Shown here: positions 20,461 to 29,605 of the stretch, in pieces
How positions within the stretch are numbered: the first letter of the stretch is position 1
How the letters are laid out: each line of letters starts with the position of its first letter
Assembly (NCBI RefSeq): GCF_008065135.1
Contig: NZ_CP042914.1
Location: 6,119,404-6,183,403 of the forward strand
From: Roseimaritima ulvae
GTDB taxonomy: Bacteria; Planctomycetota; Planctomycetia; Pirellulales; Pirellulaceae
DNA: 64,000 bases
Direction of reading: 5' to 3'
The notes under the pieces: generated by a model
What the model saw: the letters and a program-made list of their open reading frames with translations, nothing else
The model's database searches: none
Told to the model about the DNA's origin: nothing
Program-made: the position numbers and the translations under genes

Positions 20461-22017
20461 TTGCCACCGCCGACTTTCGCTTCTTCCCCCAGAGCTCCTG
20501 CTTTGCGTTTTGCCTCGCTGCTCGCTGTGTTGTGGTTTTCTCTCTACAGCCTTCCCGTGGCCGCTCAGCCCGCATCCTCACCGCTCGGCGAGGGCGCTGC
20601 CGTGGCGGTCGCGATCGAACAATCCGTGCAGCGCGCGATCGAGCGGACGGGACCTTCGATTGTGGCGATCGCGCGCGTGCCCAAGGCGGACGGAGCCCAT
20701 GCGGCCGCCGACTTCACCTTCAATGTGCCCACGCTGGAGCAGCCCGCGGTCGATCCCACCGATCCCGGCTATGTGCCGACGTTCTTTGCCTCCGGCGTGA
20801 TCCTGTCTCCCGATGGGCTGATCCTGACCTGCTACCACGCCTTGGATGATCCGCGTCAAAACGATTACTACGTTTGGTGGCAGGGGAAAAACGTCCGCGC
20901 CACGGTCGCCGCGCCGCTGGTCCAGCGATCCGCCGCGGTGGTCCAAGCCGGCGACCCTTGGACGGATTTGGCGGTCTTGAAAATCGACGCGAAGGGACTG
21001 CCCGCGATGCCCATGGGCGACGCCGCCGAATTGCGCCGCGGCAGTTTCGTGATCTCCCTAGGCAACCCCTACGCCACCGCTCGCGACGGCCGGGCCAGTG
21101 CCAGCTGGGGCATCGTCTCGAACCTGCAGCGAACCGCTCGGCCGCAACCGCCCGAAGCGGCAGGCGATGCGGCAGTCGTCGACCGTCAATCGCTGGCCGA
21201 GTTTGGCACTCTGATTCAAACCGATGCTCGCTTGAATCTGGGCAGCAGCGGCGGCGCGTTGGTCAACCTGCGAGGCGAAATGGTCGGCCTGACCACCTCG
21301 CTGGCCTCGGTCGCCGGCTTCGAACAAGCCGCCGGCTACGCCATCCCCATCGACGAGCCGATGTTAAAGATCATTGAAACCCTGCGAGAGGGCCGTCAGC
21401 CATCGTTCGGCTTCCTGGGCGTGGAACCCAGCGACACGCCCAGCGGCCGCGGAGCTCGGATTGCTCGCGTTGTGCCGGGGCTGCCGGGTGACCAAGCCGG
21501 TTTGGTATCCGGAGACGTGATCGTGGCGGTCGAAAAGGTGCCGACCAACGGAGCGGCTGCGTTGTTCCGCGAACTCAGCCGCCGACCGGCCGATTCCGAT
21601 GTCGAATTGCTGGTGGCACGTCACGGCCCCGGCGGCGTGCAACCGCAGAAACTGACGGTCCGCCTGGGCAAGAAACAGCTGAATCTGTCCAAACCGGGCT
21701 TCAGCCAGATCCCCGAACCGACTTGGCGAGGCATGCAAGCCGACTGGGCGACAGCCCTGCCACCGCATCAATTAATGTTCTCCCGCCGGCGGTTTGACGC
21801 CGACCTGGCGGTGCTGCGAGTCGACCCGGACACGCCGGCGTGGAAAGCCGGTCTGCGGCCCGGGCAATTCATTCGCAGCGTCGACGGGCAAGTCTTCCAG
21901 CGCCCGGCAGCGTTCTACGAACACGTCGAACAAGCCGAGGGAGACGTGACGCTAGAAATCGTCGGCAACGACGGCCGCCGGCAGAAAGTCATCGTGGGCA
22001 GGGGAGAGGGGGAGTAG
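20461..22017 (+). CDS. HtrA/DegP-like serine protease with two PDZ-like domains
   Basis: Exported trypsin-like protease for envelope protein quality control. The start is probably TTG 20461, giving 518 residues with a signal peptide (RFASLLAVLWFSLYSLPVAAQ). The catalytic triad is His126 (LTCYHALDD), Asp169 (WTDLAVLKI) and Ser263 (LGSSGGAL); the family's GNSGG is GSSGG here. Two PDZ-like segments follow, around residues 320-390 (GFLGVEPSD, GDQAGLVSGDVIVAVE) and 435-515 (AWKAGLRPGQFIRSVDG). About 35 extra residues lie between strands near the start of the protease domain. TTG 20503 is an alternative start. Confidence 0.88.
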   Translation: MPPPTFASSPRAPALRFASLLAVLWFSLYSLPVAAQPASSPLGEGAAVAVAIEQSVQRAIERTGPSIVAIARVPKADGAHAAADFTFNVPTLEQPAVDPTDPGYVPTFFASGVILSPDGLILTCYHALDDPRQNDYYVWWQGKNVRATVAAPLVQRSAAVVQAGDPWTDLAVLKIDAKGLPAMPMGDAAELRRGSFVISLGNPYATARDGRASASWGIVSNLQRTARPQPPEAAGDAAVVDRQSLAEFGTLIQTDARLNLGSSGGALVNLRGEMVGLTTSLASVAGFEQAAGYAIPIDEPMLKIIETLREGRQPSFGFLGVEPSDTPSGRGARIARVVPGLPGDQAGLVSGDVIVAVEKVPTNGAAALFRELSRRPADSDVELLVARHGPGGVQPQKLTVRLGKKQLNLSKPGFSQIPEPTWRGMQADWATALPPHQLMFSRRRFDADLAVLRVDPDTPAWKAGLRPGQFIRSVDGQVFQRPAAFYEHVEQAEGDVTLEIVGNDGRRQKVIVGRGEGE

Positions 22018-22130
22018 GGGAGAGGGGGAGTAGGGGAGAGGGGGAGAGGGGGAGAGGGGGAGAGGGGGAGTTGTAAGTCTCAAATCTCTGGCTCCCAGAC
22101 TCCCAGACTCCCAGACTCTTCCACTCCCTT
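22003..22130. repeat. G-rich GGGGGAGA repeats and CTCCCAGA repeats
   Basis: About 65 bases of GGGGGAG/AGGGGAG units beginning inside the last codons of the protease gene, then about four CTCCCAGA units. The G-runs could form a quadruplex in the coding strand between the protease and alaS. No separate function is shown. Confidence 0.75.
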
Positions 22131-22201
22131 ACTCCTCCACAACCTTCCCGGTATCATCCTGGCTGGTTTACCTCTCCGAACATTCGATTCGACTGCTAGC
22201 G

Positions 22202-25030
22202 ATGAAGACTGACGAACTGCGTGAAAAGTACCTTGCGTTCTTTGAATCCAAGGGTTGTAGCCGCCAAGGAAGCGATGTGCTGGTGCCCACTTGGGATCCC
22301 TCGGTCCTGTTCACGCCGGCTGGGATGAACCCCTTTAAGGACCATTTTCTAGGCAAAGTCAAACTCGACTTCACCCGAGCGACGACGTGTCAGAAATGCC
22401 TCCGCACCGGGGACATCGACAATGTCGGTCGCACCGCCTACCACCACACGTTCTTCGAGATGCTGGGAAATTTCAGCTTCGGCGACTATTTCAAGCGGGA
22501 AGCCATCGCTTGGGCTTGGGAGTTCCTGACCGACAAGAAGTGGCTGGGCATCGAAAAAGACCGGCTGACCGTGACGGTCTACAAGGACGACGAAGAAGCG
22601 TTTGGGATCTGGAATCAAGAAATCGGCCTGCCCACCGCTCGCATCGCCCGCATGGAAGAAGACGAAAACTTCTGGCCGGCCAGCGCGCCGAGCCTCGGTC
22701 CGGACGGCGTCTGCGGTCCCTGCAGCGAGATCTACTACCAGCTGGAAAACGGCGCCAGTGTGGAAATCTGGAACCTGGTGTTCACCCAATTCAATCGCGT
22801 GGGGGATCCGCCGGACAACCTGCGGCCGCTGCCCAGCAAAAATATCGATACCGGAATGGGTTTGGAACGCACGGCCAGCGTGCTGCAGGGCGTCCCCACG
22901 AACTTCCATATTGATAGCTTGCTGCCGATCGTGCAGGCCGCCGCCGAAGTCGTGGGCGTGCCGTATGAATACGAAAGCGATAACGGTCGCCGCTTGCGCC
23001 GCATCACCGACCACGTCCGGGCCAGCACCTTCGCCGTCCACGAAAACGTGTACCCCGGCGCCAACGGGGCCAAATATGTGATCCGCCGGCTGATTCGCCG
23101 AGCCGTCTTGGATGGCCACCAAATGGGCCTCCGTGATCCCTTCCTGTTCCAGTTGGTCGGCGCCGTTGGCGATGCCATGGCCAGCCAATATCCCGAATTG
23201 AAGGAAACCTCCGAACGCGTCCAAGGCGTGATCCGCCGCGAGGAAGAAACCTTCTTCGGCACCATCGATGCCGGACTGGACCGCATCCACCGCATGTTTG
23301 ACGCCATGGAATCGGAAAACCGCGGGTTGGTGGATGGCGGGCAAGCCGCCGATCTGTACCAAACCTACGGCGTTCCTCCGGAACTGCTGCAAACCCTGGC
23401 CGCCGAACAGAACTACACGTTCGACTGGGCCGGCTATCAAGAAGCCATGGCTCAGCATGCCGATATCAGCAACACCGGCCAACGTGTGCTGTTCCAAACC
23501 GGACCGCTGGAAACGCTGAAAGAAGCCCTCCGCGAAACCCAATTCCTGGGCTACGAACAAACCACCGCCGAAGTCACCATCAAAGGCATTATCACCGGCG
23601 ATGGCAGCGGCAAAGAAGACGACGGCCAACTGCTCAGCCACGTCACCAGCCACACCGACGAACCGCTCCGCGTGGTCCTCGATCAATCGCCCTTCTATGG
23701 CGAATCCGGCGGACAGGTGGGCGACCACGGGCGGATTTTTAACGATGATTTCGAATTCGAAGTCACCGACACGCAGAAACATGCCGGCCTGCTCGTGCAC
23801 CTGGGGTACCTCAAACGCGGCGAGATGCGAGAAAGTGCGACGGCCACAGCCGCGGTGGATGAAACCCGCCGCGCAGCCATCGCCCGCGCCCACTCGGCGA
23901 CCCACGTGTTGCACTACGTGCTGCAGAAAAACATCGGCCAACACGCCCAGCAGCAGGGCAGTAAAGTCGATGCGGACTGGTTGCGGTTCGACTTTACCAA
24001 CCAGGAATCGCTGGACGAAGCCGCGTTGGTAAAGATCGAATCGGACGTCAACGAACGCGTTGCTGCGGCCGCTCCCATCGAGTGGAAAACGCTGCCGCTG
24101 GCCGAAGCTCGTCAAGCCGGCGCGATGATGCTGTTCGGCGAAAAGTACCCCGATCCGGTTCGCATGGTTTCCATGGGCGACTTCAGCCGCGAACTGTGCG
24201 GCGGCACGCACCTGAGCAGCACCGATGCCATCGAAGCGTTTACGGTCGTGGCCGAGGAAAGCGTTTCGGCGGGGACGCGTCGAGTGGTCGCGTTGACCGG
24301 CCAACGCGCGGCCGAACATCGCCGCGAAACCCAGCAGATCCTGCAACAGGTACTGGCCACCTTCGGCTGCACGATCGACAAAGCGCTCGACCGCACCGTC
24401 AAACTGATGGACGAAGTGCGGACGCTGAAGAAGGACCTCAGCTCCGGCCGCGCCAGCAAGCTGGAACCGATGAAAATCACCCCCGCGGCGGCCGCACCGA
24501 CCGATCAACTCGATTACGCCGACGTGCGAGCCACGGTCCGCGATATCGCTCGGCACCTGAACGTCGCCGCCCAAGAAGTCCCGCAGCGTCTGGAAACCCT
24601 GATCGCCGACCGTGATCGTTTGCTGGACGAGATCCAACAGGCTTCCGAAGGCGAACAGATCTCCGCGGCTCAGTTGCTTGAGCAAGCCGAAACGGTGGGC
24701 GATGCGATCCTAATCGTGCGGGAAACGGCCGGCGCCAACCCCAACCAGATGCGGGGCTGGATCGATCAAGTCCGCAAGCAGAGCGAGCAACCGGCGGCCG
24801 TGCTGTTGGCATCGGTGCAAGGCGAAAAAGTGCTGCTCGTCGGCGGACTTAGCAAAGCCCTGGTCGAACGCGGCTTAAAAGCCGGTCAGTGGGTGGGCGA
24901 TGCCGCCAAGATGGTCGGCGGCGGAGGCGGCGGACGGCCGGACTTGGCCCAAGCCGGCGGCCGCGACCCAGAAAAACTGCAGGCCGCCCTGGAAGCCGCC
25001 CAAGCCACGATGCGGCAATCGCTGGCCTAA
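22202..25030 (+). CDS. alaS: Alanine--tRNA ligase
   Basis: Class II aminoacyl-tRNA synthetase with an editing domain. At 942 residues it is slightly longer than the roughly 875-residue family norm. The N-terminal aminoacylation core begins FFESKGCSRQGSDVLVPTWD and includes FTPAGMNPFK. The editing-site metal ligands are HSATH (564-568) and CGGTH (666-670). The C-terminal DHHA1/C-Ala domain is seen as GGGGGGRPDLAQAGG. Extra residues sit in the region after the editing domain. The TAA stop lies in a CTAACGTACGTCAG repeat element. Confidence 0.97.
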   Translation: MKTDELREKYLAFFESKGCSRQGSDVLVPTWDPSVLFTPAGMNPFKDHFLGKVKLDFTRATTCQKCLRTGDIDNVGRTAYHHTFFEMLGNFSFGDYFKREAIAWAWEFLTDKKWLGIEKDRLTVTVYKDDEEAFGIWNQEIGLPTARIARMEEDENFWPASAPSLGPDGVCGPCSEIYYQLENGASVEIWNLVFTQFNRVGDPPDNLRPLPSKNIDTGMGLERTASVLQGVPTNFHIDSLLPIVQAAAEVVGVPYEYESDNGRRLRRITDHVRASTFAVHENVYPGANGAKYVIRRLIRRAVLDGHQMGLRDPFLFQLVGAVGDAMASQYPELKETSERVQGVIRREEETFFGTIDAGLDRIHRMFDAMESENRGLVDGGQAADLYQTYGVPPELLQTLAAEQNYTFDWAGYQEAMAQHADISNTGQRVLFQTGPLETLKEALRETQFLGYEQTTAEVTIKGIITGDGSGKEDDGQLLSHVTSHTDEPLRVVLDQSPFYGESGGQVGDHGRIFNDDFEFEVTDTQKHAGLLVHLGYLKRGEMRESATATAAVDETRRAAIARAHSATHVLHYVLQKNIGQHAQQQGSKVDADWLRFDFTNQESLDEAALVKIESDVNERVAAAAPIEWKTLPLAEARQAGAMMLFGEKYPDPVRMVSMGDFSRELCGGTHLSSTDAIEAFTVVAEESVSAGTRRVVALTGQRAAEHRRETQQILQQVLATFGCTIDKALDRTVKLMDEVRTLKKDLSSGRASKLEPMKITPAAAAPTDQLDYADVRATVRDIARHLNVAAQEVPQRLETLIADRDRLLDEIQQASEGEQISAAQLLEQAETVGDAILIVRETAGANPNQMRGWIDQVRKQSEQPAAVLLASVQGEKVLLVGGLSKALVERGLKAGQWVGDAAKMVGGGGGGRPDLAQAGGRDPEKLQAALEAAQATMRQSLA

Positions 25031-25057
25031 CGTACGTCAGTCTTTCCATGCTGACAT
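25027..25057. repeat. CGTACGTCAG hairpin at the alaS stop
   Basis: Imperfect copy of the family seen at 20302 and 30604: GTCAGTCT-TTCC-ATGCTGAC. It supplies the alaS TAA stop. Confidence 0.7.
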
Positions 25058-25100
25058 TGCCCGCCGAGCCCCACTCGATCAGCCTCAAGGGAACATCGCT

Positions 25101-25742
25101 ATGAGCCTCAAAAAATCGAAGGCAACGCCGTTTTTCCCTAGAGGACTGATGTCCGTGTTGATGCTGGTATCCTTCGCCGGCTGCGCACCGAAACCACAAC
25201 CGCTGCTACGCGTAACCGTGCTGTACCCTGGCGCGGACGCAAGCGATGTGGAGACGGACTTAGCACAGCCCATGGAGTCGATGCTGGCGGCATCGCCTGA
25301 TATTAACTCCATCACTTCCATCTGCTCCGCCGGAAAACTGGAAGCGTACATCAACGTTGATCGCGACGCTGTGCCCCAAGAAGTTGTGCATCGGGTTGCC
25401 ACATCTCTGGACAGCCTTCATACGCTGCCCGCGTCGGCTCAGCAGCCGGTTGTGGAAGTCTTACCGCAATCTACTACGATTCCCGACGCCCAACCGAAAT
25501 TGATAGATGCAATTGTGCTCGACATGAAGCCGGGTGCGGCGGCTGAGCATGGGGTCACGGAATACGAGCTTGCCACGGTTCTGCAAGCGGCGGACGTGGA
25601 GGATGTATCGGCGGATGAGCGTCTGCAGCAACTTCGCCAGCTACGCGTCCGCACCTCCGACAACGCGGAAGTTCCCCTCACGGAACTTTGTGAATTGCGG
25701 ATCGAAAAATCCCCCGACAAGATCGTGCGGACGTGGCCCTGA
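25101..25742 (+). CDS. Lipoprotein resembling the periplasmic porter domain of RND efflux pumps
   Basis: 213-residue protein with a lipoprotein signal; the lipobox is SFAGC with Cys28. The mature part aligns by eye with the PN1-type porter domain of AcrB/HAE1 pumps. VTVLYPGADASDVETDLAQPMES resembles their YPGA-x6-V-x4-T-x-PIE, and INSITSICSAG, DRDAVPQEVVHRVA and VPLTELCELRIEKSPDKIVR match later segments. There is no transmembrane bundle, so it is not a pump by itself. It may have come from a truncated RND gene or be a dedicated accessory protein; no partner RND genes are in the window. Identification is by motif only. Confidence 0.65.
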   Translation: MSLKKSKATPFFPRGLMSVLMLVSFAGCAPKPQPLLRVTVLYPGADASDVETDLAQPMESMLAASPDINSITSICSAGKLEAYINVDRDAVPQEVVHRVATSLDSLHTLPASAQQPVVEVLPQSTTIPDAQPKLIDAIVLDMKPGAAAEHGVTEYELATVLQAADVEDVSADERLQQLRQLRVRTSDNAEVPLTELCELRIEKSPDKIVRTWP

Positions 25743-27018
25743 GCCCCCTGATCAATTCCGGCCAGGGACAGGCACCGCGCACCAGCCATCCGATCGCCAG
25801 CGTCGCCCCGCCAGGAGCCAAGGGGAGAGCAGGGCAGGAATATTCAGGGCAGGAAAAAGACCGCCGAATTTCACCGCGCGCCGTCTTCATGACCAAAATC
25901 TTCCTGCCCAAATTCCGGCCGGGGACAGGCACCGCGCACCAGCCATCCGATCGCCAGCGTCGCCCCGCCAGGAGCCAAGGGGAGAGCAGGGCAGGAATAT
26001 TCAGGGCAGGAAAAAGACCGCCGACTTTCACCGCGCGCCGTCTTCATGACCAAAATCTTCCTGCCCAATTCCGACCGGGGACAGTCACCGCGCACCAGCC
26101 ATCCGATCGCCAGCGTCGCCCCGCCAGGAGCCAAGGGGAGAAGAGGGCAGGAATATTCAGGGCAGGAAAAAGACCGCCGAATTTCACCGCGCGCCGTCTT
26201 CATGACCAAAATCTTCCTGCCCAAATTCCGACCGGGGACAGTCACCGCGCACCAGCCATCCGATCGCCAGCGTCGCCAGGAGCCAAGGGGAGAGGAGGGC
26301 AGGAATATTCAGGGCAAGAAAAAGACCGCCGAATTTCACCGCGCGCCGTCTTCATGACCAAAATCTTCCTGCCCAAATTCCGACCGGGGACAGTCACCGC
26401 GCACCAGCCATCCGATCGCCAGCGTCGCCAGGAGCCAAGGGGAGAGGAGGGCAGGAATATTCAGGGCAAGAAAAAGACCGCCGAATTTCACCGCGCGCCG
26501 TCTTCATGACCAAAATCTTCCTGCCCAAATTCCGACCGGGGACAGTCACCGCGCACCAGCCATCCGATCGCCAGCGTCGCCAGGAGCCAAGGGGAGAGGA
26601 GGGCAGGAATATTCAGGGCAAGAAAAAGACCGCCGACTTTCACCGCGCGCCCGTCTTCATGCCCAAAATCTTCCTGCCCAAATTCCGACCGGGGACAGTC
26701 ACCGCGCACCAGCCATCCGATCGCCAGCGTCGCCAGGAGCCAAGGGGAGAGGAGGGCAGGAATATTCAGGGCAAGAAAAAGACCACCGATTTTCACCGCG
26801 CGCCGTCTTCATGACCAAAATCTTCCTGCCCAATTCTGACCGGGGACAGTCACTGCGCACCAATCCGATCGCCAACGTCGCCCCGCCAGGAGCCAAGGGG
26901 AGAGCAGGGCAGGAATATTCAGGGCAGGAAAAAGACCGCCGAATTTCACCGCGCGCCGTCTTCATGACCAAAATCTTCCTGCCCAAATTCCGGCCGGGGA
27001 CAGGCACCGCGCACCACC
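25743..27018. repeat. Tandem array of a ~151-157-bp unit, eight full copies plus a partial one
   Basis: Units recur with starts of the shared CACCGCGCACCAGCC motif (CACTGCGCACCAA in the eighth copy) at 25773, 25930, 26086, 26243, 26395, 26547, 26700, 26851 and 27005. Each contains CGATCGCCAGCGTCGCC, GGAATATTCAGGGCA and TTCATGACCAAAATC. The main length difference is a CCCCG indel (157 versus 152 bases) plus single-base changes. Unit lengths are not all multiples of three, so open frames across it are not conserved. It ends against the TGGC-loop hairpin at 27018-27046. Confidence 0.95.
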
Positions 27019-27046
27019 GTCCAAACTCTGGCGAGTTCGGCTACGT
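27018..27046. repeat. Inverted TGGC-loop hairpin (AACTC/GAGTT)
   Basis: Single copy at the downstream edge of the tandem array and just past the 3' end of the phosphatase gene. Confidence 0.75.
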
Positions 27047-27058
27047 TTTTTTGGGGAG

Positions 27059-27793
27059 CTACGGGGCGGGTTTGCTTGGCGAACTGGTTAGCTTGCCATA
27101 GGTTTTCCGTGACCACTTTCCGATCGCTCGCGCCAATTCTCGCCACCGCTGCCGTCTCTCGTGGCCGTGAAAATCGGTTTGCCAGATGTCGCCGCTGTGG
27201 ATGTCCATGGCGGTCAGCCAAAGGCCGCCGAAACAGCAGGTGTCCAGGCAGACCAGGTGGCCGTGATCGAGGATGTTGCCCGAGGGCTGAGGGGTGTGGC
27301 CCACAAACACGCGTTTGCCCGACTGATGCGGCGGAGGCACGACCCCCAAATGCTCCCAGAACATGTGTTGCTCGGCCTGCTGGTCCATCGGTGTGTCGGC
27401 CAAGTAGTTGGCATGCACGAAAATCGCGTCGTCGGTTTCGTGGAAACTCGTCAGCTCGGAGAGGAACTTGCGATGAGACACGGGCATTTTGTCGATCGCC
27501 CCGCCGTAGCTGCTGACGGTGGCCTGTCCGCCGCAGGCCAGCCACAGGTCCGGAGACAAGCCGCCCAGCATCACGCCCATCAGCATGATTTCGTGATTGC
27601 CTCGCAAAGCAATCACCTGACAACGTGTGGACAGCTCCAGAATTTGCTCGATCACATCTCGGCTGTCCGGGCCGCGGTCGACGTAGTCGCCCAGAAAGAT
27701 CAACGTATCATCGGGCTGCGGTTCGATCCGTTCCAACAGCGTCCGCAGGGCCTTGGCACAGCCGTGGATATCGCCGATGGCTATGGTCCGCAT
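27059..27793 (-). CDS. Calcineurin-like serine/threonine protein phosphatase
   Basis: Metallophosphoesterase of the PPP/ApaH-related family. The three metal-binding motifs are GDIHG near residue 7, GDYVDRG near 35 and RGNHE near 65, followed by later His motifs (FVGHTPQ). Protein phosphatases of the PrpA/PphA type and diadenosine tetraphosphatases share these motifs; the size of 244 residues and GDYVDRGPDS fit the phosphatase branch. ATG 27793 is four bases after the algH stop; a TTG at 27799 overlaps that stop. Either implies translational coupling with the upstream gene. Confidence 0.88.
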   Translation of the reverse strand: MRTIAIGDIHGCAKALRTLLERIEPQPDDTLIFLGDYVDRGPDSRDVIEQILELSTRCQVIALRGNHEIMLMGVMLGGLSPDLWLACGGQATVSSYGGAIDKMPVSHRKFLSELTSFHETDDAIFVHANYLADTPMDQQAEQHMFWEHLGVVPPPHQSGKRVFVGHTPQPSGNILDHGHLVCLDTCCFGGLWLTAMDIHSGDIWQTDFHGHERRQRWRELARAIGKWSRKTYGKLTSSPSKPAP

Positions 27794-27795
27794 GC

Positions 27796-28368
27796 TCAAT
27801 TAACCTGCGGATCAAAGCCCTCATCGACGCTGGGCACCAGGTCAGCCAACACACTTCGTCCTTGTTGGCGGACCAGGGTTTCCCAAATCGGCGAGGGATC
27901 ACTAAACAAGACATCGGCGGTGGCAGGCGCCACCAACCACCCGCCGACCCGCAGTTCGGCGTCCAATTGCCCGGGCCCCCAACCGCTGTAACCGCTCACA
28001 AATCGAGCCGCCACGTCGGTGCGTTCGACCAGCAGCCGCAGGTGGTCTTCGTCACTGGTCAACCAGATCGTGGCAGCTTGAGGCGACACGGCGGCGGCCA
28101 TGCAGGGATCGCCCAAGCCAGCCATGCCATGCAGAGCCAACAACGGGCCTTCCACCGGCCCGCCCAGGTACACGTCATCCTTCCGCTTTGAGGCATGCCC
28201 CATCGATTCGCCCATGGCATCTTCCAGCGAGACCGAGCCGGGACGATTGATGATCACACCAAACGCGCCTTCGCTATCGTGCCGAATCACATACACCACG
28301 GTGCGAAAAAAATTGGAATCCGACAGGTAGGGAGAAGCCACCAAGAAACAGCCTTCGACCGGGTCCAT
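27796..28368 (-). CDS. AlgH/YqgE (UPF0301) family protein
   Basis: 190-residue cytoplasmic protein of a widespread family with unclear biochemical role; AlgH of Pseudomonas affects alginate regulation. The N-terminal MDPVEGCFLVASPYLSDSNF and FRTVVYVIRHDSEGAFGVIINRP are characteristic, and the later LGGPVEGP and SGYSGWGPGQLDAEL match the family. It is six bases downstream of the FabH-like gene and overlaps or abuts the phosphatase gene, so all three are probably one transcript. Confidence 0.92.
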   Translation of the reverse strand: MDPVEGCFLVASPYLSDSNFFRTVVYVIRHDSEGAFGVIINRPGSVSLEDAMGESMGHASKRKDDVYLGGPVEGPLLALHGMAGLGDPCMAAAVSPQAATIWLTSDEDHLRLLVERTDVAARFVSGYSGWGPGQLDAELRVGGWLVAPATADVLFSDPSPIWETLVRQQGRSVLADLVPSVDEGFDPQVN

Positions 28369-28373
28369 GTGTC

Positions 28374-29396
28374 TTATCCTGCTTGATGATCGGTGTCGCT
28401 GAATACGTCACGCCACAGGCACCCTGCCCATGACCACCCCACCCCAAAGCCGACCAACATGTTGGTGGAATCCGCAGAAATCCGATTTCGCGCCCGCAAC
28501 CGCTGGATCAGAATCGGAATCGTGGACGACACCGTGTTGCCGCCATCGGCCAATTCGATAGGCAGCCGCTGGTCGTCGACCTGCATTCGCAATTGTAGCT
28601 GTTCGAGCATCTTGCGAGTGGCCTGATGCATTAAAAACAGATCGATCGAATCGCGGGTCAGCCCATTGCCGGCCAAGATATCTTCGACCAACCGCGGAAT
28701 CGATTCAACGGTGAAATTGATCAGACTGGGGCCGTCCATATACAGGCGGCTGGGCCAGCGTTTGCGGTGCCGCGGCTTGAGTGCGTCTTCCGCCGCCCGG
28801 GCTCCCCCATCGGCAACCATCAAGGTGTCGGCTCCGCTGCCATCGGTACCGAACTGGAACCCCCAAATCGAGCGTTGTTCGGCGGCGTCGATCAGGGTGG
28901 CGGCGCCCGCATCCCCAAAAATCGTTCGCAAACTGCGGTCCGTCGGATCGATGTACTTGGAATACGTCTCCGAGGTCACCAACAAAACTCGCCGCGCCAC
29001 GCCACTGTGGATCAGCCCTTCCGCCAAGGCCAGCCCATACACAAACCCGCTGCAGCCCAGATTAAAATCCAAAGCCCCACAGTGGGTGGGCAACCCCAAG
29101 CGATCCTGGATCAAACAGCCCGTCGTGGGCAGGGGATAATCCGGTGTCTGGGTACAGTACAGCAGAAAATCAATCGACTGCGGGTCGATGTCCTGTTCGG
29201 CGAATAATTTTTCGCAAGCCGCCACCGCCAGGTCCGAAGCGGTTTCGCCCTCTGCAGCGATGTATCGTTGTTCGATCCCGGTCTTGTCGGCGATCAAGCT
29301 GATATCCCAGCCGGGAAACTGCTCCTGAAGGAACGCGTTGGTTTCGAGCCGTTCGGGAAAATGAACGGCGATGGGACCGAGTCTGGCGTGCGGCAC
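28374..29396 (-). CDS. FabH-like 3-oxoacyl-ACP synthase III family protein
   Basis: Thiolase-fold condensing enzyme. The triad is Cys115 (NLGCSGFVYGL), His257 (LMHQAT) and Asn287 (GGNTVSSTIP); all three are in FabH-type positions, though the usual HQAN is HQAT here. At 340 residues it is slightly longer than E. coli FabH. It could start fatty-acid synthesis or serve a specialised acyl pathway; it is on the same strand as fabI 1.4 kb upstream, with a sugar epimerase between. The pairing with AlgH and a phosphatase is not a typical fab cluster. Confidence 0.88.
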   Translation of the reverse strand: MPHARLGPIAVHFPERLETNAFLQEQFPGWDISLIADKTGIEQRYIAAEGETASDLAVAACEKLFAEQDIDPQSIDFLLYCTQTPDYPLPTTGCLIQDRLGLPTHCGALDFNLGCSGFVYGLALAEGLIHSGVARRVLLVTSETYSKYIDPTDRSLRTIFGDAGAATLIDAAEQRSIWGFQFGTDGSGADTLMVADGGARAAEDALKPRHRKRWPSRLYMDGPSLINFTVESIPRLVEDILAGNGLTRDSIDLFLMHQATRKMLEQLQLRMQVDDQRLPIELADGGNTVSSTIPILIQRLRARNRISADSTNMLVGFGVGWSWAGCLWRDVFSDTDHQAG

Positions 29397-29498
29397 GGGC
29401 GAAACTGGCTCTACAGTCGAGTGGTGTGCGTGCGAGAATTCGGCAGCCTAGCAAATCCAGGGGCTTTTGCCGAGCGGGAACAGTTTGCCAAACGCATC

Positions 29499-29572
29499 GT
29501 AGCTACGACCGCGCATCGTAGCTACCGTCGCCAGACGGTGGGCCCCACGCTCTGGCGAGCGTAGCTACGAGT
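29499..29572. repeat. TGGC-loop hairpin repeats, two copies facing each other
   Basis: A direct copy with stem CCGTC/GACGG and an inverted copy with CGCTC/GAGCG between the FabH-like gene and the epimerase 3' end. Confidence 0.85.
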
Positions 29573-29605
29573 AAGACGCCGACCCCACGCCGCCTTGCCG
29601 CGTCG

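Noticed and set aside
25743-27018. CRISPR-like array from repeated ~154-bp units
   Set aside because: The whole unit repeats; there are no short repeats with unique spacers, and no cas genes.
25733-27101. Open frames on both strands through the tandem array as a repetitive protein
   Set aside because: Unit lengths of 151-157 are not multiples of three and frames shift between copies; no start or ribosome-binding site is shared.
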